A stretch of DNA of 64,000 bases, from positions 682,001-746,000 of the forward strand of contig JAKZZE010000022.1 in the NCBI GenBank assembly GCA_024220505.1. Direction: 5' to 3'. Source of the stretch: Rhizopus arrhizus. Taxonomy: Eukaryota > Mucoromycota > Mucoromycetes > Mucorales > Rhizopodaceae. The notes beneath the pieces are model-generated. The model saw nothing but the letters and a program-made list of their open reading frames with translations, searched no databases and had not been told where the DNA came from. A program made the translations under genes and the position numbers. Of this stretch, positions 36,231 to 45,414 are shown piece after piece (positions within the stretch are counted from its first letter, which is position 1; the number at the start of each line of letters is the position of its first letter).

Positions 36231-37010
36231 TTACAATTTTGAATGAAATGCAGACCAATCAGGTTTCTTTTTGTTGATGAAGGACATGATTCCATAAGCT
36301 GCTTCTTCTGATTGCATCATACTTAAATAAGCCTGTTTGACATGCTCTTGAATTCTTTTCGTCCTTTCTACTTCATTTCCTGTCTCAACGGCATGTACCA
36401 ACCGTTTAATGTCTGACATAGCACCTGGAGCGGATTCGAGCAGCATGTTGACATAGTCATTCACCTTGCAGTCTAACTCGTTTTCTGAGGCTACCACACA
36501 AACACCAATACTTTCCATTTTGACTCTTTGACCTGTCAACATGTATTCCTTTGCTCTTTGGGTTCCTAATTGAGGCACGATATACTGAGAAATAATAGCC
36601 GGCACAAGACCTCGCTTCACCTCTGTTAAGGCAAAATAAGCATCTTGATGAGCAACGCGTAAATCTGTTGTAAACACTAAGCCGACACCACCTCCCAAAC
36701 AGGGACCATTGATTCTAGCAATAATGGGCTTTGGATAATGATAGAGCTTCTCATAGAGTTGGATTCCTTGAGCAAAGGACTCTTCCAACTTGTTGCCATT
36801 GCTGGTTAAGGAGAGATCCATACCTGTACAAAAGAATTTACCTGAACCCGTCAATACGATCACTCGAACGTTTCTGTCAATTTTGAGTTGGTCCAAGTAG
36901 GATAGAAGTTGCTCGTTCATGGTTGCAGTTAGCGCATTACCTTTGTTAGGTCGATTTAGTGTGAGAGTAGCAACGTTGTTTTCTATTTTTAACAATACTT
37001 CTTGAGACAT
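36231..37010 (-). CDS. Enoyl-CoA hydratase/isomerase family protein, predicted peroxisomal
   Basis: Single exon of 259 residues from the ATG at 37008-37010 (an open frame continues upstream but encodes a Phe-rich run of promoter DNA, so the start MSQEVLLKIENN is preferred). Crotonase fold: LTLNRPNKGNALT, FFCTGMDLS and GPCLGGGVGL (oxyanion hole), TEVKRGLVPAIIS, the region of the active-site Glu in hydratases such as methylglutaconyl-CoA hydratase. The protein ends in Ser-Lys-Leu, a perfect PTS1 signal, so it is probably imported into peroxisomes and serves beta-oxidation or leucine breakdown. Hydratase versus isomerase activity cannot be settled from sequence alone. Confidence 0.88.
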   Translation of the reverse strand: MSQEVLLKIENNVATLTLNRPNKGNALTATMNEQLLSYLDQLKIDRNVRVIVLTGSGKFFCTGMDLSLTSNGNKLEESFAQGIQLYEKLYHYPKPIIARINGPCLGGGVGLVFTTDLRVAHQDAYFALTEVKRGLVPAIISQYIVPQLGTQRAKEYMLTGQRVKMESIGVCVVASENELDCKVNDYVNMLLESAPGAMSDIKRLVHAVETGNEVERTKRIQEHVKQAYLSMMQSEEAAYGIMSFINKKKPDWSAFHSKL

Positions 37011-37211
37011 TTTTGATATTGAAAGAAAAAGGAAGGGAAAAAAAGAAAAAAGGAAAAGAAAAAAAAAAGGAAAATAACATGACAAAAGCTTTAATTTGAT
37101 GCATTTAGTAACAAGTTACACACATCCTTGCAGTGTTTTGTTTGTGGAAATTTATCCATTTCAGTATTAAACAGAATACAAGGCCCAGCCAAAGTTTACA
37201 GTTTATTGATT

Positions 37212-38858
37212 TCATCGTATTCCCATAATCATGTTCATGATCATGTCTTTAGCGACATCAAAATCACCTTGAGCTGATACGAGGAATTCGTCAAGATAAT
37301 GACGATCTAACCTTGGGAATAGATCACAAAGATCGTCCAATGTCAATTCCCATTCTTCTTCTACAGTTGCACTAATATATTTACTCTTCATCATCTTTGG
37401 CATATAATAACTGCTATTACTGCTATTACTATTTCTTCTGTGATCACTGTTACTGCTGCTCGTACTTGGTATTCTTGAATTATAAAAAGGATAATAAGTG
37501 CCCTCCAAGTCCTTATTGTAAGAAGGCCTTCTGGCTCGATAATGTTCGGGATAATAAGTATCATTGCTTGCTGGGTATCTTGCTCTTCTAAGGCTTCTTC
37601 TCTGCTGCAAAGGTGGTTGATCGACATAATCAAAATAATCATCTCTTGGTACCTGACGATGATGATAGCCTAAACTCGATTTCTTTTTGGAATACTTTGG
37701 TTCCCCTCGTGTCACGTATTCTTTTTCAAAAGACTCCTCTTGGTAGTAATCTTCTTCTTGCTGTTCTTCTTGATCTTCTTGCTCATTATAATAGTAAGCA
37801 TCCTCATAAATATCTCTATTTGAATTTGTTTTTTTCAATATAGAGACTGTCTGTTGAGGCGTAGAAATATCAGAAGGAGAAGAAGTCTGTTCTGTTAGAT
37901 AGGAGCCTTGTCCGTATTCTTCATCATCTTCTTGTTCATTCGTGAAAGAAGAGGGATTTAGTGAGGGTAATTTACTTAATAGTTCATCATTTAATTGTAA
38001 TTGCTGCGCTCGTAAATCGTTTGATTTAGTTTTACGTTTAAAGATGCCTAGGAATTTTTTAGGCTCTTTTGGAGGTGGTGTATAGCCAAACCAAGCATCA
38101 GGAGGACCCTTTTGGGCTTGTTTTGTAACCCAAGACATCAAGCCTGTCTGTGTTTCCATGCATTGAACGTAAGCATTTTCTACATCAAAATATATAAGGT
38201 ATACATCAATCAATAGCTCAAGTGATATTTTACCGTAAACGCCCATTCTTTCTTGACGTGATTCAATTTGTTTTATTTGCTTTCTTCTCAAAACAGTTAT
38301 ATGTGATTTGCTTAATTCATCTTGTTCGTACGGTTGTTGTATGACTCTTTTTTCATAAGAAAAGCTTGTCCTTTTCGGTTTACAAATGTTGATGGCATCA
38401 AATAGTGAACTATGACTCGTCTTCTTTTGCAATACCTCACCATCATTTTGAAAATCATGAAAAAGTGAGTTTCTACTTGACCTTCTGCTTAAGGGTGACA
38501 AAAACTGTTTGACATCTTCAATAAAGGAAGAGGCACGACTACTCGGTCTACTCGTACTACTCGATGGTCTGCTGGAAGTTAGAGGAGGAGGTTCGAGATA
38601 GGCTTCATTCATCGAGGGCATACTTTTCCTGCGCCCAACTGAAGTCTGAGGTAGTTGTAATGATTGTTTTAATTTGTCTGCAAACTGACCGATATCAAAT
38701 GTGAATGATCGGGAACGCTCTCTCTTCTTCTTTGTTGGTTGGTTGCAGTTAGAGCAAAGGTTAACTTGAAGAAGCATTTGATCGGATGTAGCAACAGGTC
38801 TGTTACATTTATAACAAGTAGCCATTGTATGATGAACCGGTGCAGGTATTCTATTCAT
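37212..38858 (-). CDS. Zinc-ribbon plus CUE-like protein of unknown function
   Basis: Probable two exons: 38858-38234 and 38179-37212; 530 residues. N-terminus has two CxxC pairs (TCYKCNRP and LCSNCNQP, about residues 14-40), a likely small zinc ribbon, followed by a basic Arg/Ser region. The middle is disordered: Ser/Arg-rich, then acidic Gln/Glu/Tyr-rich. The C-terminal 48 residues (WELTLDDLCDLFPRLDRHYL, then a GDFDVAKDMIM helix) fit a CUE-type ubiquitin-binding fold (LFP motif plus D-x3-A helix). The intron (38233-38180, GTAAAA...TGTAG) is 54 nt and has no stop in frame, so the unspliced message also encodes a protein, 18 residues longer. Met13 is an alternative start. I do not recognise a named orthologue. 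Confidence 0.75.
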   Translation of the reverse strand: MNRIPAPVHHTMATCYKCNRPVATSDQMLLQVNLCSNCNQPTKKKRERSRSFTFDIGQFADKLKQSLQLPQTSVGRRKSMPSMNEAYLEPPPLTSSRPSSSTSRPSSRASSFIEDVKQFLSPLSRRSSRNSLFHDFQNDGEVLQKKTSHSSLFDAINICKPKRTSFSYEKRVIQQPYEQDELSKSHITVLRRKQIKQIESRQERMGVYGKISLELLIDVYLIYFDVENAYVQCMETQTGLMSWVTKQAQKGPPDAWFGYTPPPKEPKKFLGIFKRKTKSNDLRAQQLQLNDELLSKLPSLNPSSFTNEQEDDEEYGQGSYLTEQTSSPSDISTPQQTVSILKKTNSNRDIYEDAYYYNEQEDQEEQQEEDYYQEESFEKEYVTRGEPKYSKKKSSLGYHHRQVPRDDYFDYVDQPPLQQRRSLRRARYPASNDTYYPEHYRARRPSYNKDLEGTYYPFYNSRIPSTSSSNSDHRRNSNSSNSSYYMPKMMKSKYISATVEEEWELTLDDLCDLFPRLDRHYLDEFLVSAQGDFDVAKDMIMNMIMGIR

Positions 38859-38894
38859 AAGCGTCAAATACAATCATTTATAATTCGGTGTGCT

Positions 38895-39139
38895 TTACTC
38901 TTCATCACTATCGCTTTCAATTAAAATGGGTCTTTCAAAGCTATTATATTCATCCTTTACTGATTTGTTATCTAATTTATCTTATGAATTATTTATCCCT
39001 TAATTATTATTATCAATTGTTTACCAATGAGGTTTTCAATTTCTTGAAATAAATCACTGACTGTATCTAATCTACTTATTTAATATTTATGTTTGCGCCT
39101 TTTCTCATTGTCATTACCCGATTCTTTATAGATTTCCAT
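38895..39139 (-). CDS. Possible micro-gene, 47-residue acidic protein
   Basis: Proposed exons 39139-39118, 39060-39025, 38980-38895 with introns of 57 and 44 nt and consensus GT/AG ends; the joined frame is open for 47 residues, from MEIYKESVSDLF to ERPILIESDSDEE. It lies between the starts of the CUE gene (36 bp away) and the 3' end of NAA38. No family recognised. Frame continuity over two introns is the only support, so this could also be the 3' end of an unrecognised gene or chance. Confidence 0.35.
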
Positions 39140-39357
39140 ATCATATATATAAAAAAGAAAAAAAACAAAAAAAAGCTTGATTTTTACCGAAAATGATATT
39201 TATTTCTTGTATAAAAACATACTTCCATTTACGGTTCTTTATTTTTTATGTATTGTTTTACAATTTTTTATACATGTTACAGTTGTCTATGATATGTACA
39301 CAATCCTTTCCTCTTTTTCTCTTTTCCCGTTTTCTCTTTATATTCTTTAATAAGCGA

Positions 39358-39653
39358 TTAAGTATAAAGTGGAGAAACTTCGAGATCTTCAGTTTCCATC
39401 TTAACCAAATGTTCACCAGGAATCATAACAAGTCCAACTAATCTTTCTTCATCTAATTATACATTAATTTCACAAAGATTTATTAGAGATTTAATAAACC
39501 TTCTCGGTATTCTCTTGTATTTGCTAATATGACATTCTTTTGTTTGTCAATGCACATAAAAGTACCAATGAATACGCGTCCATCTGTTATTTTAATTCGA
39601 GCTTTAAAGTTTAAATAAGAAGCTAATTTCTGAATATTCGGTGTATCTGCCAT
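39358..39653 (-). CDS. NAA38: LSM-domain protein, NatC auxiliary subunit NAA38-like
   Basis: Two exons: 39653-39500 and 39452-39358 (47-nt intron); 82 residues. Single Sm-like fold: Sm1 part KARIKITDGRVFIGTFMCIDKQKNVILANTREY, Sm2 part RLVGLVMIPGEHLVKMETE. The Sm1 motif with TDGR and the Sm2 motif with LGxxxIPGEHxV pattern match the LSMD1/NAA38 group more than spliceosomal Lsm proteins. It would act with Naa30/Naa35 in co-translational N-terminal acetylation. Divergent from the septin gene (202 bp between starts). Confidence 0.85.
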
Positions 39654-39855
39654 TTGTAAAGAAGAAATAATAATAAAAAAAGAGAGAAGGGGTATATGTG
39701 TAAATTGAAACACAGATTGCTTTTCTCTGTTGTTGCAGGAAAACATTCCATTCTCCTCTCTATGCTCCCCTTACATCTGTCCATCCCCCTTTCACTTATA
39801 TACAACTCCCTTGTATACATCGTTGCTTTCTTTTTCTTTTTCTTTTGAAATCACC

Positions 39856-41286
39856 ATGTCTACCATTTCATTAGTGCCTGAACAAACTATAGTAAATAAA
39901 AAATAAAACGCTCGTCTGTCCCATTTATATTTTTGTATAGACTTCTCAAACAACGACCTTGGAAGGTTATGTTGGCTTTGATACCATCACCCAGCAAATT
40001 GAAAAGAAGTTATTGAAAAGAGGCTTTCATTTTAATGTGATGGTTGTTGGGCAATCCGGATTAGGAAAGTCTACTTTGGTTAATACTATCTTTGCTTCCC
40101 ATTTAATTGAAAGTAAAGGCCGTCTCTCTGCTGATGAACCACCAAGACAAACAACTGAAATCGAAACTGTTTCTCACTCTATTGAAGAAAATGGAGTTCG
40201 TCTTAGGCTGAATATTGTAGATACCCCTGGATACGGAGATCAAGTTAATAATGAGAACTGGTAAAGAATAAAATCCCCTTGTAGCACAGATAAACAGTAA
40301 ATGACACACATTTATTAGCTGGGAGCCTATCATTAAATATATCAAAGATCAACACTCCTCTTATTTACGTAAAGAGTTAACTGCTACTCGTGATCGTTAT
40401 ATTCAAGATACTCGTATCCACTGTTGCTTGTTCTTTATTGGTCCTACTGGCCATGCGTAAGTTTATGTCAATTACTTGATGTTTGATACTTATTACTGCT
40501 AAGTATAGCTTAAAGCCAATTGACATCGTCGTATTAAAAAAGCTTTCTGAAGTGGTCAACGTTGTGCCTGTGATTGCTAAGTCTGATTCACTTACAATTG
40601 AAGAAAGAGCTGATTTTAAACAAAGGATTAAAGCTGAATTAGTTTTTCATAACATTAAACTTTATCCTTATGAAAGCGAAGAAGATGATGAACAAGAACA
40701 AGCTTTGAATGAGAGTATTCGTGTAAGTTGTGTAGATAATATATCATCTTACTGATTATCCTATAGGACTTACTTCCTTTTGCTGTTATTGGTTCTGAAC
40801 GTAATGTTATCATTGATGGTAAACCTGTCAGAGGAAGAAAGAATCGATATGGTGTTATCAATGGTATACCTATTTATTAAATATGCTCATATATAAACTT
40901 ATTTTTTATTGTTGCTGGTAGTTGAAAATGAAGAGCATTGTGAATTCATCTATTTACGTAACTTTTTAACGCGGACTCACCTTCAGGACTTGATTGAAAC
41001 AACCGCACAAATTCACTATGAAGCCTTCAGAGCTAAACAATTGATGGCTATTAAAGAATCCAGTGGTAGTCAAGCCTCCTTTGCTTCTAGTTCACCACAT
41101 ATCTCTAATCACAATCCTCAAGCAATGACGACCCCTACTGCTGGTAGATTAGGTAGTCATGTAATTACTAGTCCTCAAATGACTATAGGAAGTCCTGCTG
41201 CATCTCAAAAGTAAGCCTATATATAAAAATAGTGTATGAAAATAACACATTAATATTTTATTAGATCCGTTCCTGCATTCAGTTAA
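39856..41286 (+). CDS. CDC10: Septin, Cdc10-type
   Basis: Seven exons: 39856-39891, 39941-40260, 40319-40456, 40509-40722, 40767-40863, 40922-41210, 41265-41286; 371 residues. GTP-binding motifs: P-loop GQSGLGKS (residues 49-56), DTPGYGD (106-112), AKSD (188-191). The septin unique element follows (ERNVIIDGKPVRGRKNRYGV, YLRNFLTRTHLQDLIETT). Very short N-terminus and no C-terminal coiled coil, replaced by a Ser/Pro/Thr tail: this is the Cdc10/Spn2 pattern, the subunit at the centre of septin rods. Works at the cell cortex and septa. Only 40 bp separate its stop from the Aha1 start codon. Confidence 0.95.
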
Positions 41287-41326
41287 ATTATTAATTTCTT
41301 TAATAAAAAAAATCATTTTTTTAAAC

Positions 41327-42587
41327 ATGTCTGACATGAGAAATGTGAATAACTGGCATTGGTAATTATTCCTATTCATGTGTTTATACATGAAGAATAA
41401 AGTGATAAATAGGGTCAATAAGGACTGCCGGCCTTGGGCCAAGAAATATTTTAACGAGCACATTGTTGGATTATCTACTTTCAAAGAAAATGTCAACATC
41501 AAGATTACGAGTTTAGATGAATGTACAGGCGATGTTGATTTGAATCAAAGAAAAGGAAAACTATTTGCTATTTATGATCTTACTTTAAAGCTAAGTTGGG
41601 AAGGTACATAGTAACAGTATGGAAGAACAAGCGTGTTTAATAGCCAGTATAGCAAATGATAATAAAGATCGAGCATTCGGAAACATATCTATACCTGAAG
41701 TAGCTTATGATACAGAAGATTACGTGGTAAAATCAAATTAGCTTTCGTACTATACTATCATCTCAATTGATTATATAGTTCAATTGTACTGTCAATCAAT
41801 CTACACATTTTGGTGAAAAGGCAAAAAGTATCATTCGATCTCAACTTGTACCTTTATTAAAAGAAATATTCTCAAGATTTAATTATGATTTGATCAACAG
41901 TAAAGAAAAAAAAATACAAAAAATAACTTATTAATGGTATTTATGACAGGCTGTAGTTCAGATTTGTATGCGAATCAAAACAATAAAGTGCCTGAACTAC
42001 AGAAAAAGCAAGAGAAACAGCGTTTTCAGCCAATAGAAAGCTCAGGATCCAATTCGATCACCACCACAATCACCATCAATCATTCTTTTGAAGTGAAAGG
42101 CGCTAGAGCAAGATATATTTACGAATCCTTGTTGGATCCAAAACGTGCCTCTATTTGGACAAGAAGTCACAATTTGAAAGTATCTAAAAAGATTGGATCT
42201 TCGTTTGAATTCTTTGATAGTAACGTGCAAGGCGTCCTACTTGGTCTAACTCCATACAAGTCCATCAGACAAACATGGAGATTGAGGTCATGGCCAAAGG
42301 GACATTACTCTACTGTGACTATTGATTTATTAGAGACGAAAGAAGGCGTGACAGTAAGTGTGAATCAGGTGGGTGTACCTGCTGGGCAAGAGGACGCGAT
42401 CAAGAGGAACTGGATGGGATATTATTGGAAACCAATTCAAAATTGCTATACTCATTTACAGTCCATGCCACTAGAAGAGGATACCCCTTCACTACTTCAA
42501 TGTCAAAAGTATATTTTCTTCATTTGCTTTGTCGTGCTCTTTGTTGCCTTTTTTACTGCTTATTTTACAACAATAAAATTGCCGTAA
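41327..42587 (+). CDS. AHA1: Hsp90 co-chaperone Aha1 with C-terminal transmembrane anchor
   Basis: Five exons: 41327-41361, 41413-41603, 41644-41726, 41779-41899, 41950-42587; 355 residues. The N-terminal domain carries the NVNNWHW motif that stimulates Hsp90 ATPase, then KDCRPWAKKYF, TGDVDLNQRKGKL and the closing SQLVPLLKEIFSRF. The C-terminal AHSA1/START-like domain has SFEVKGARARYIYESLLDP, RASIWTR, LRSWPKGHYSTV and AIKRNWMGYYW. After it comes QCQKYIFF and a hydrophobic helix of about 20 residues (FICFVVLFVAFFTAYF) that ends eight residues or fewer before the stop. Aha1 of yeast and animals is soluble; a tail anchor here would place it on a membrane, probably the ER. The 40-nt intron 3 start (41604) is short but frame-preserving. 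Confidence 0.9.
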
Positions 42588-42724
42588 CACCCACACATAC
42601 ATAAATCAATGTATAAATATAGTTCATTTTTCTTTAAGCAAGTATATATTTTATTCGTGCCGTTTTTGTGCTTACAAACATACATTCGAACATTAATTTA
42701 TTTACCGGTAGAGTTAAATCCTAA

Positions 42725-43003
42725 ATGGGCGCTTTCGCCCAGGTCAGATCGAGAAATGAAGGAAAGTTAAAATCTCTTTATGAGATCAAGGGTAAAAATG
42801 CTTTAGAAAAAAAATAAGTGGTGGCAAATGTAAGAAACACTAGTAAGAAGTGGAGGGGGGCCAATCGAGAAATCTTTGCCCAAGATGAAATGGCAGGGAA
42901 TGTGGAACTTTCTTACGACACAGCACCATTTAACTTTACAAAATTGACAATTGAAAAACTAGAGTCGTACAAATTACACTATCTAAAAAACTACATGATT
43001 TAG
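42725..43003 (+). pseudogene. Unidentified ORF interrupted by one in-frame stop
   Basis: From an ATG at 42725 a single frame runs to 43003 with just one TAA (42815-42817). Both halves look coding: MGAFAQVRSRNEGKLKSL before it, and KKWRGANREIFAQDEM and YDTAPFNFTKLTIEKLESYK after it. No splice pair removes the stop convincingly. Family not recognised; it could be a recently broken member of a repeat-derived gene family. A GGGCG/CGCCC hairpin sits right at the start. Confidence 0.4.
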
Positions 43004-43314
43004 AATCCGGGTTAAATGAATTTTCCGTTTTTAACAGTGATGACAAACTGCTTGAGAACTCCGGCTTTCTCCATGTTTTTCTTTTGTAAATTTGTGTAAC
43101 TTTTTATTGTTTTCCTTTTATTTTCTTTTTAAAAGACGAGAAAAGTACAGACAAATTGTATTGTAATAAATTTTTTAATATTGCATTTAATACTGAAAAT
43201 AATAAAAGATAAACAAAAGTGGAATAAAAAGAAAAAGAAAATTAAACTATTATTATTATTCTAGGTATAAACGTAATGTCATTAACATGTATAAAAAAAG
43301 AAAAACCTTAATTG
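43004..43314. other. Intergenic, nothing identified
   Basis: AT-rich spacer, no feature recognised. Confidence 0.4.
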
Positions 43315-43829
43315 ATGGGAAAATTAATAATAAAAATAATAAAAAGCACATTTTTTTTGTTTTTTATTCTTATTGTTGTGTATTTACTCATGTTTGGTTA
43401 TGAATTAGATAAACTATTATATAATTATGATTATGGTATTGTTCCAGGTTCAGCTACAATATTTGTGAGGGATGAGGTACAAAAGACTGTTAAAATGGAT
43501 TTAACTTTACTAGAAAATATTATGGTTATCATTGAGATAACCAATGAAGGATATAAGGTAAATATTTTTATAATATAAAAGGTATCAAGATAATAATACG
43601 TGTAAAGGTACTTTCATGCTCACCTCTCTCGAATACAGTTCAAATGTCATCTCTACAACTAGTACAGCAACATATGGAGACATTGTTTGACTCAATGGAA
43701 AACTTGCTCATCAAAATATCACCATTATTTAAAGATAAATTTCAAAAGATGCTTGATGACAACTTAAATGGTATCCACAAGGCAGCGGATTTATTATTGT
43801 TAGAAGATTTCGATCAGTGGATTCATTAA
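43315..43829 (+). CDS. Unidentified membrane protein, N-terminal signal anchor
   Basis: Two exons: 43315-43557 and 43608-43829, 50-nt GT...AG intron; 154 residues. Begins MGKLIIKIIKSTFFLFFILI and continues hydrophobic to about residue 28: a signal anchor or uncleaved signal peptide. The rest is soluble, with QQHMETLFDSMENLLIKISP and a helical, mildly acidic end DLLLLEDFDQWIH. Family not recognised. A second open frame follows closely and might once have belonged to the same gene. Confidence 0.45.
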
Positions 43830-43873
43830 TAAATAAAGCACACATTGAATTATATGATATTCTATAAGCATCA

Positions 43874-44125
43874 GTGTACAATACAATTTTTCAGACGTTG
43901 TTTATTCACATAGATACATATAATGTATCAAGAGAGTATGTCAGAGGCTATAAACTAGAAAAGGACGCACATCAGGGGCCTGAGGTTTTCAAAACCACGA
44001 ATCTGACGACCAAAATAACCGTAAAGACATTCAAAATTAGTTTTTACATCATTGATATTGAAACATATCCTCATGTAAACAAGACTCGATTTCAACAAAC
44101 ATACTTTCCAGCTGGCGTTGATTAG
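43874..44125 (+). CDS. Unidentified open frame, possible exon or gene remnant
   Basis: About 83 codons open without an ATG, ending at a TAG. Protein-like (YVRGYKLEKDAHQGPEVF, FQQTYFPAGVD). It lies 45 bp after the stop of the membrane protein and in the same direction. It may be a downstream exon whose joining I cannot define, or a remnant. No family recognised. Confidence 0.3.
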   Translation: MYNTIFQTLFIHIDTYNVSREYVRGYKLEKDAHQGPEVFKTTNLTTKITVKTFKISFYIIDIETYPHVNKTRFQQTYFPAGVD

Positions 44126-44187
44126 ATACTCAACTAAATCACTTTTTGAAATTGGATTCAAGACAATTAATTAAGCAGTAAGATGAC

Positions 44188-44325
44188 TTAATACTTATCA
44201 TAATTAGGGAATAGTGTGTGTTTTATGTGAGCTTTTTTTTTCAACTTTCTTAGTTGTCTTTGATTCAAACGTAAACTAACCACGGCAATAACACCAAGAC
44301 AAACAAAGGCAGCGATAGCATAAGC
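44188..44325 (-). pseudogene. Last exon of an unidentified membrane protein, rest not found
   Basis: Behind a consensus acceptor the minus strand reads 45 codons: a membrane helix (AYAIAAFVCLGVIAVVSL) followed by a basic tail (RQLRKLKKKAHIKH) and a stop. This looks like a true C-terminus facing the cytosol. Upstream exons could not be joined in frame, so the gene is either decayed or interrupted by longer introns. Confidence 0.3.
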
Positions 44326-45414
44326 CTATCTAATTGAACGCTTTTTTTATCATCTATTCTTATCTACTTGTATTATTTTACTTTGTCTCCATTTTAACAG
44401 CTTTGTAAGTTTTCATATAATGCGTATGTTCAAACCCTTTTTAATACCTGCACTACATGGTAACGAGAACAATGGAGCGCTGTATAACACGTAATTCTTA
44501 AATGCCTTTTGACTTTCTTTTTTGAATTAATGTTACTCTTTTGTTACTTGTTCTGAAAAATTTGCATCCATGCTGTGTATTACTATCTCACAATTTTGAA
44601 CACAAAATAAAAACAAGATCACTAATGGCATCCATTATCTAGGTTCTCCAAATTCGCTTTGCTTTTGATAATAATTTGAATTAACGACTAAAAAATTGAG
44701 CTACTATGACCAAATTGGACTGAAGAATATAGTGAGATGCACCTTTGAATTCGCACCATCTGTTTTTGTGGTCCTTTTGTTTGGCCTCATTTTTGTATGC
44801 AGCATCCGTTATACGAACATACGATTTTTTAATTCTATTTATGGTTCCATAAGCCATCTTTTTCGATATAGCTTCAAAAGCTTTAAGATTTCTTTTAGTA
44901 ATCAAGTATGAACTTCGGACAAAAGATTAGATTTAAAAGATTAATTTCAGAATTCATTAGTAAAATATTAGTACAAAATCCTATTGCCTTCACTCTATTC
45001 TCAACATATAAAAAAAGTTCTACTTGGTTATCAGAAGGAAATTGGAAATACATCGATTTATAAAGAAAAAGGGTTCAAAATGTAATCTTGACATTGACCG
45101 TATTTTATAAAAACAATAAAGAAAAGCTTTCTTTTTATTAATTGCTTTTTTATATTTGGTAATAAATATGTGTATACATCATTGTCTCATCTGTAAGCCA
45201 TATAATTAGTCATATGCTAAGATGAAAGTAGTTAAAAGAGTATATCTTTATTGATACAGTAAAAAGAAAGCATGTTGATGTCAAAAACAGTTGGATCACA
45301 ACAGTCACTTTACGACTTAGGAAAAAAATACAGCAATCCTTTTTTCCTTTAACTCCCTTTTACAAACAAAAAAAATCCTTTTTTCTAAGTTTCGTCTTTT
45401 TTATTGTTTAAAGT
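44326..45414. other. Intergenic with one unidentified minus-strand frame
   Basis: A minus-strand frame at 44681-44905 is open for about 74 codons (contains KKSYVRITDAAYKNEAKQKDH) but has no ATG at its head. The remainder is AT-rich with no feature; the T-rich DNA before 45415 is probably the U1-70K promoter. Confidence 0.3.

Noticed and set aside
37011..37085. Upstream in-frame extension of the hydratase with a Phe/Leu-rich pseudo signal
   Set aside because: Translation of pyrimidine-rich promoter DNA; homologues start at the MSQEVLLKIENN Met and the protein has a PTS1.
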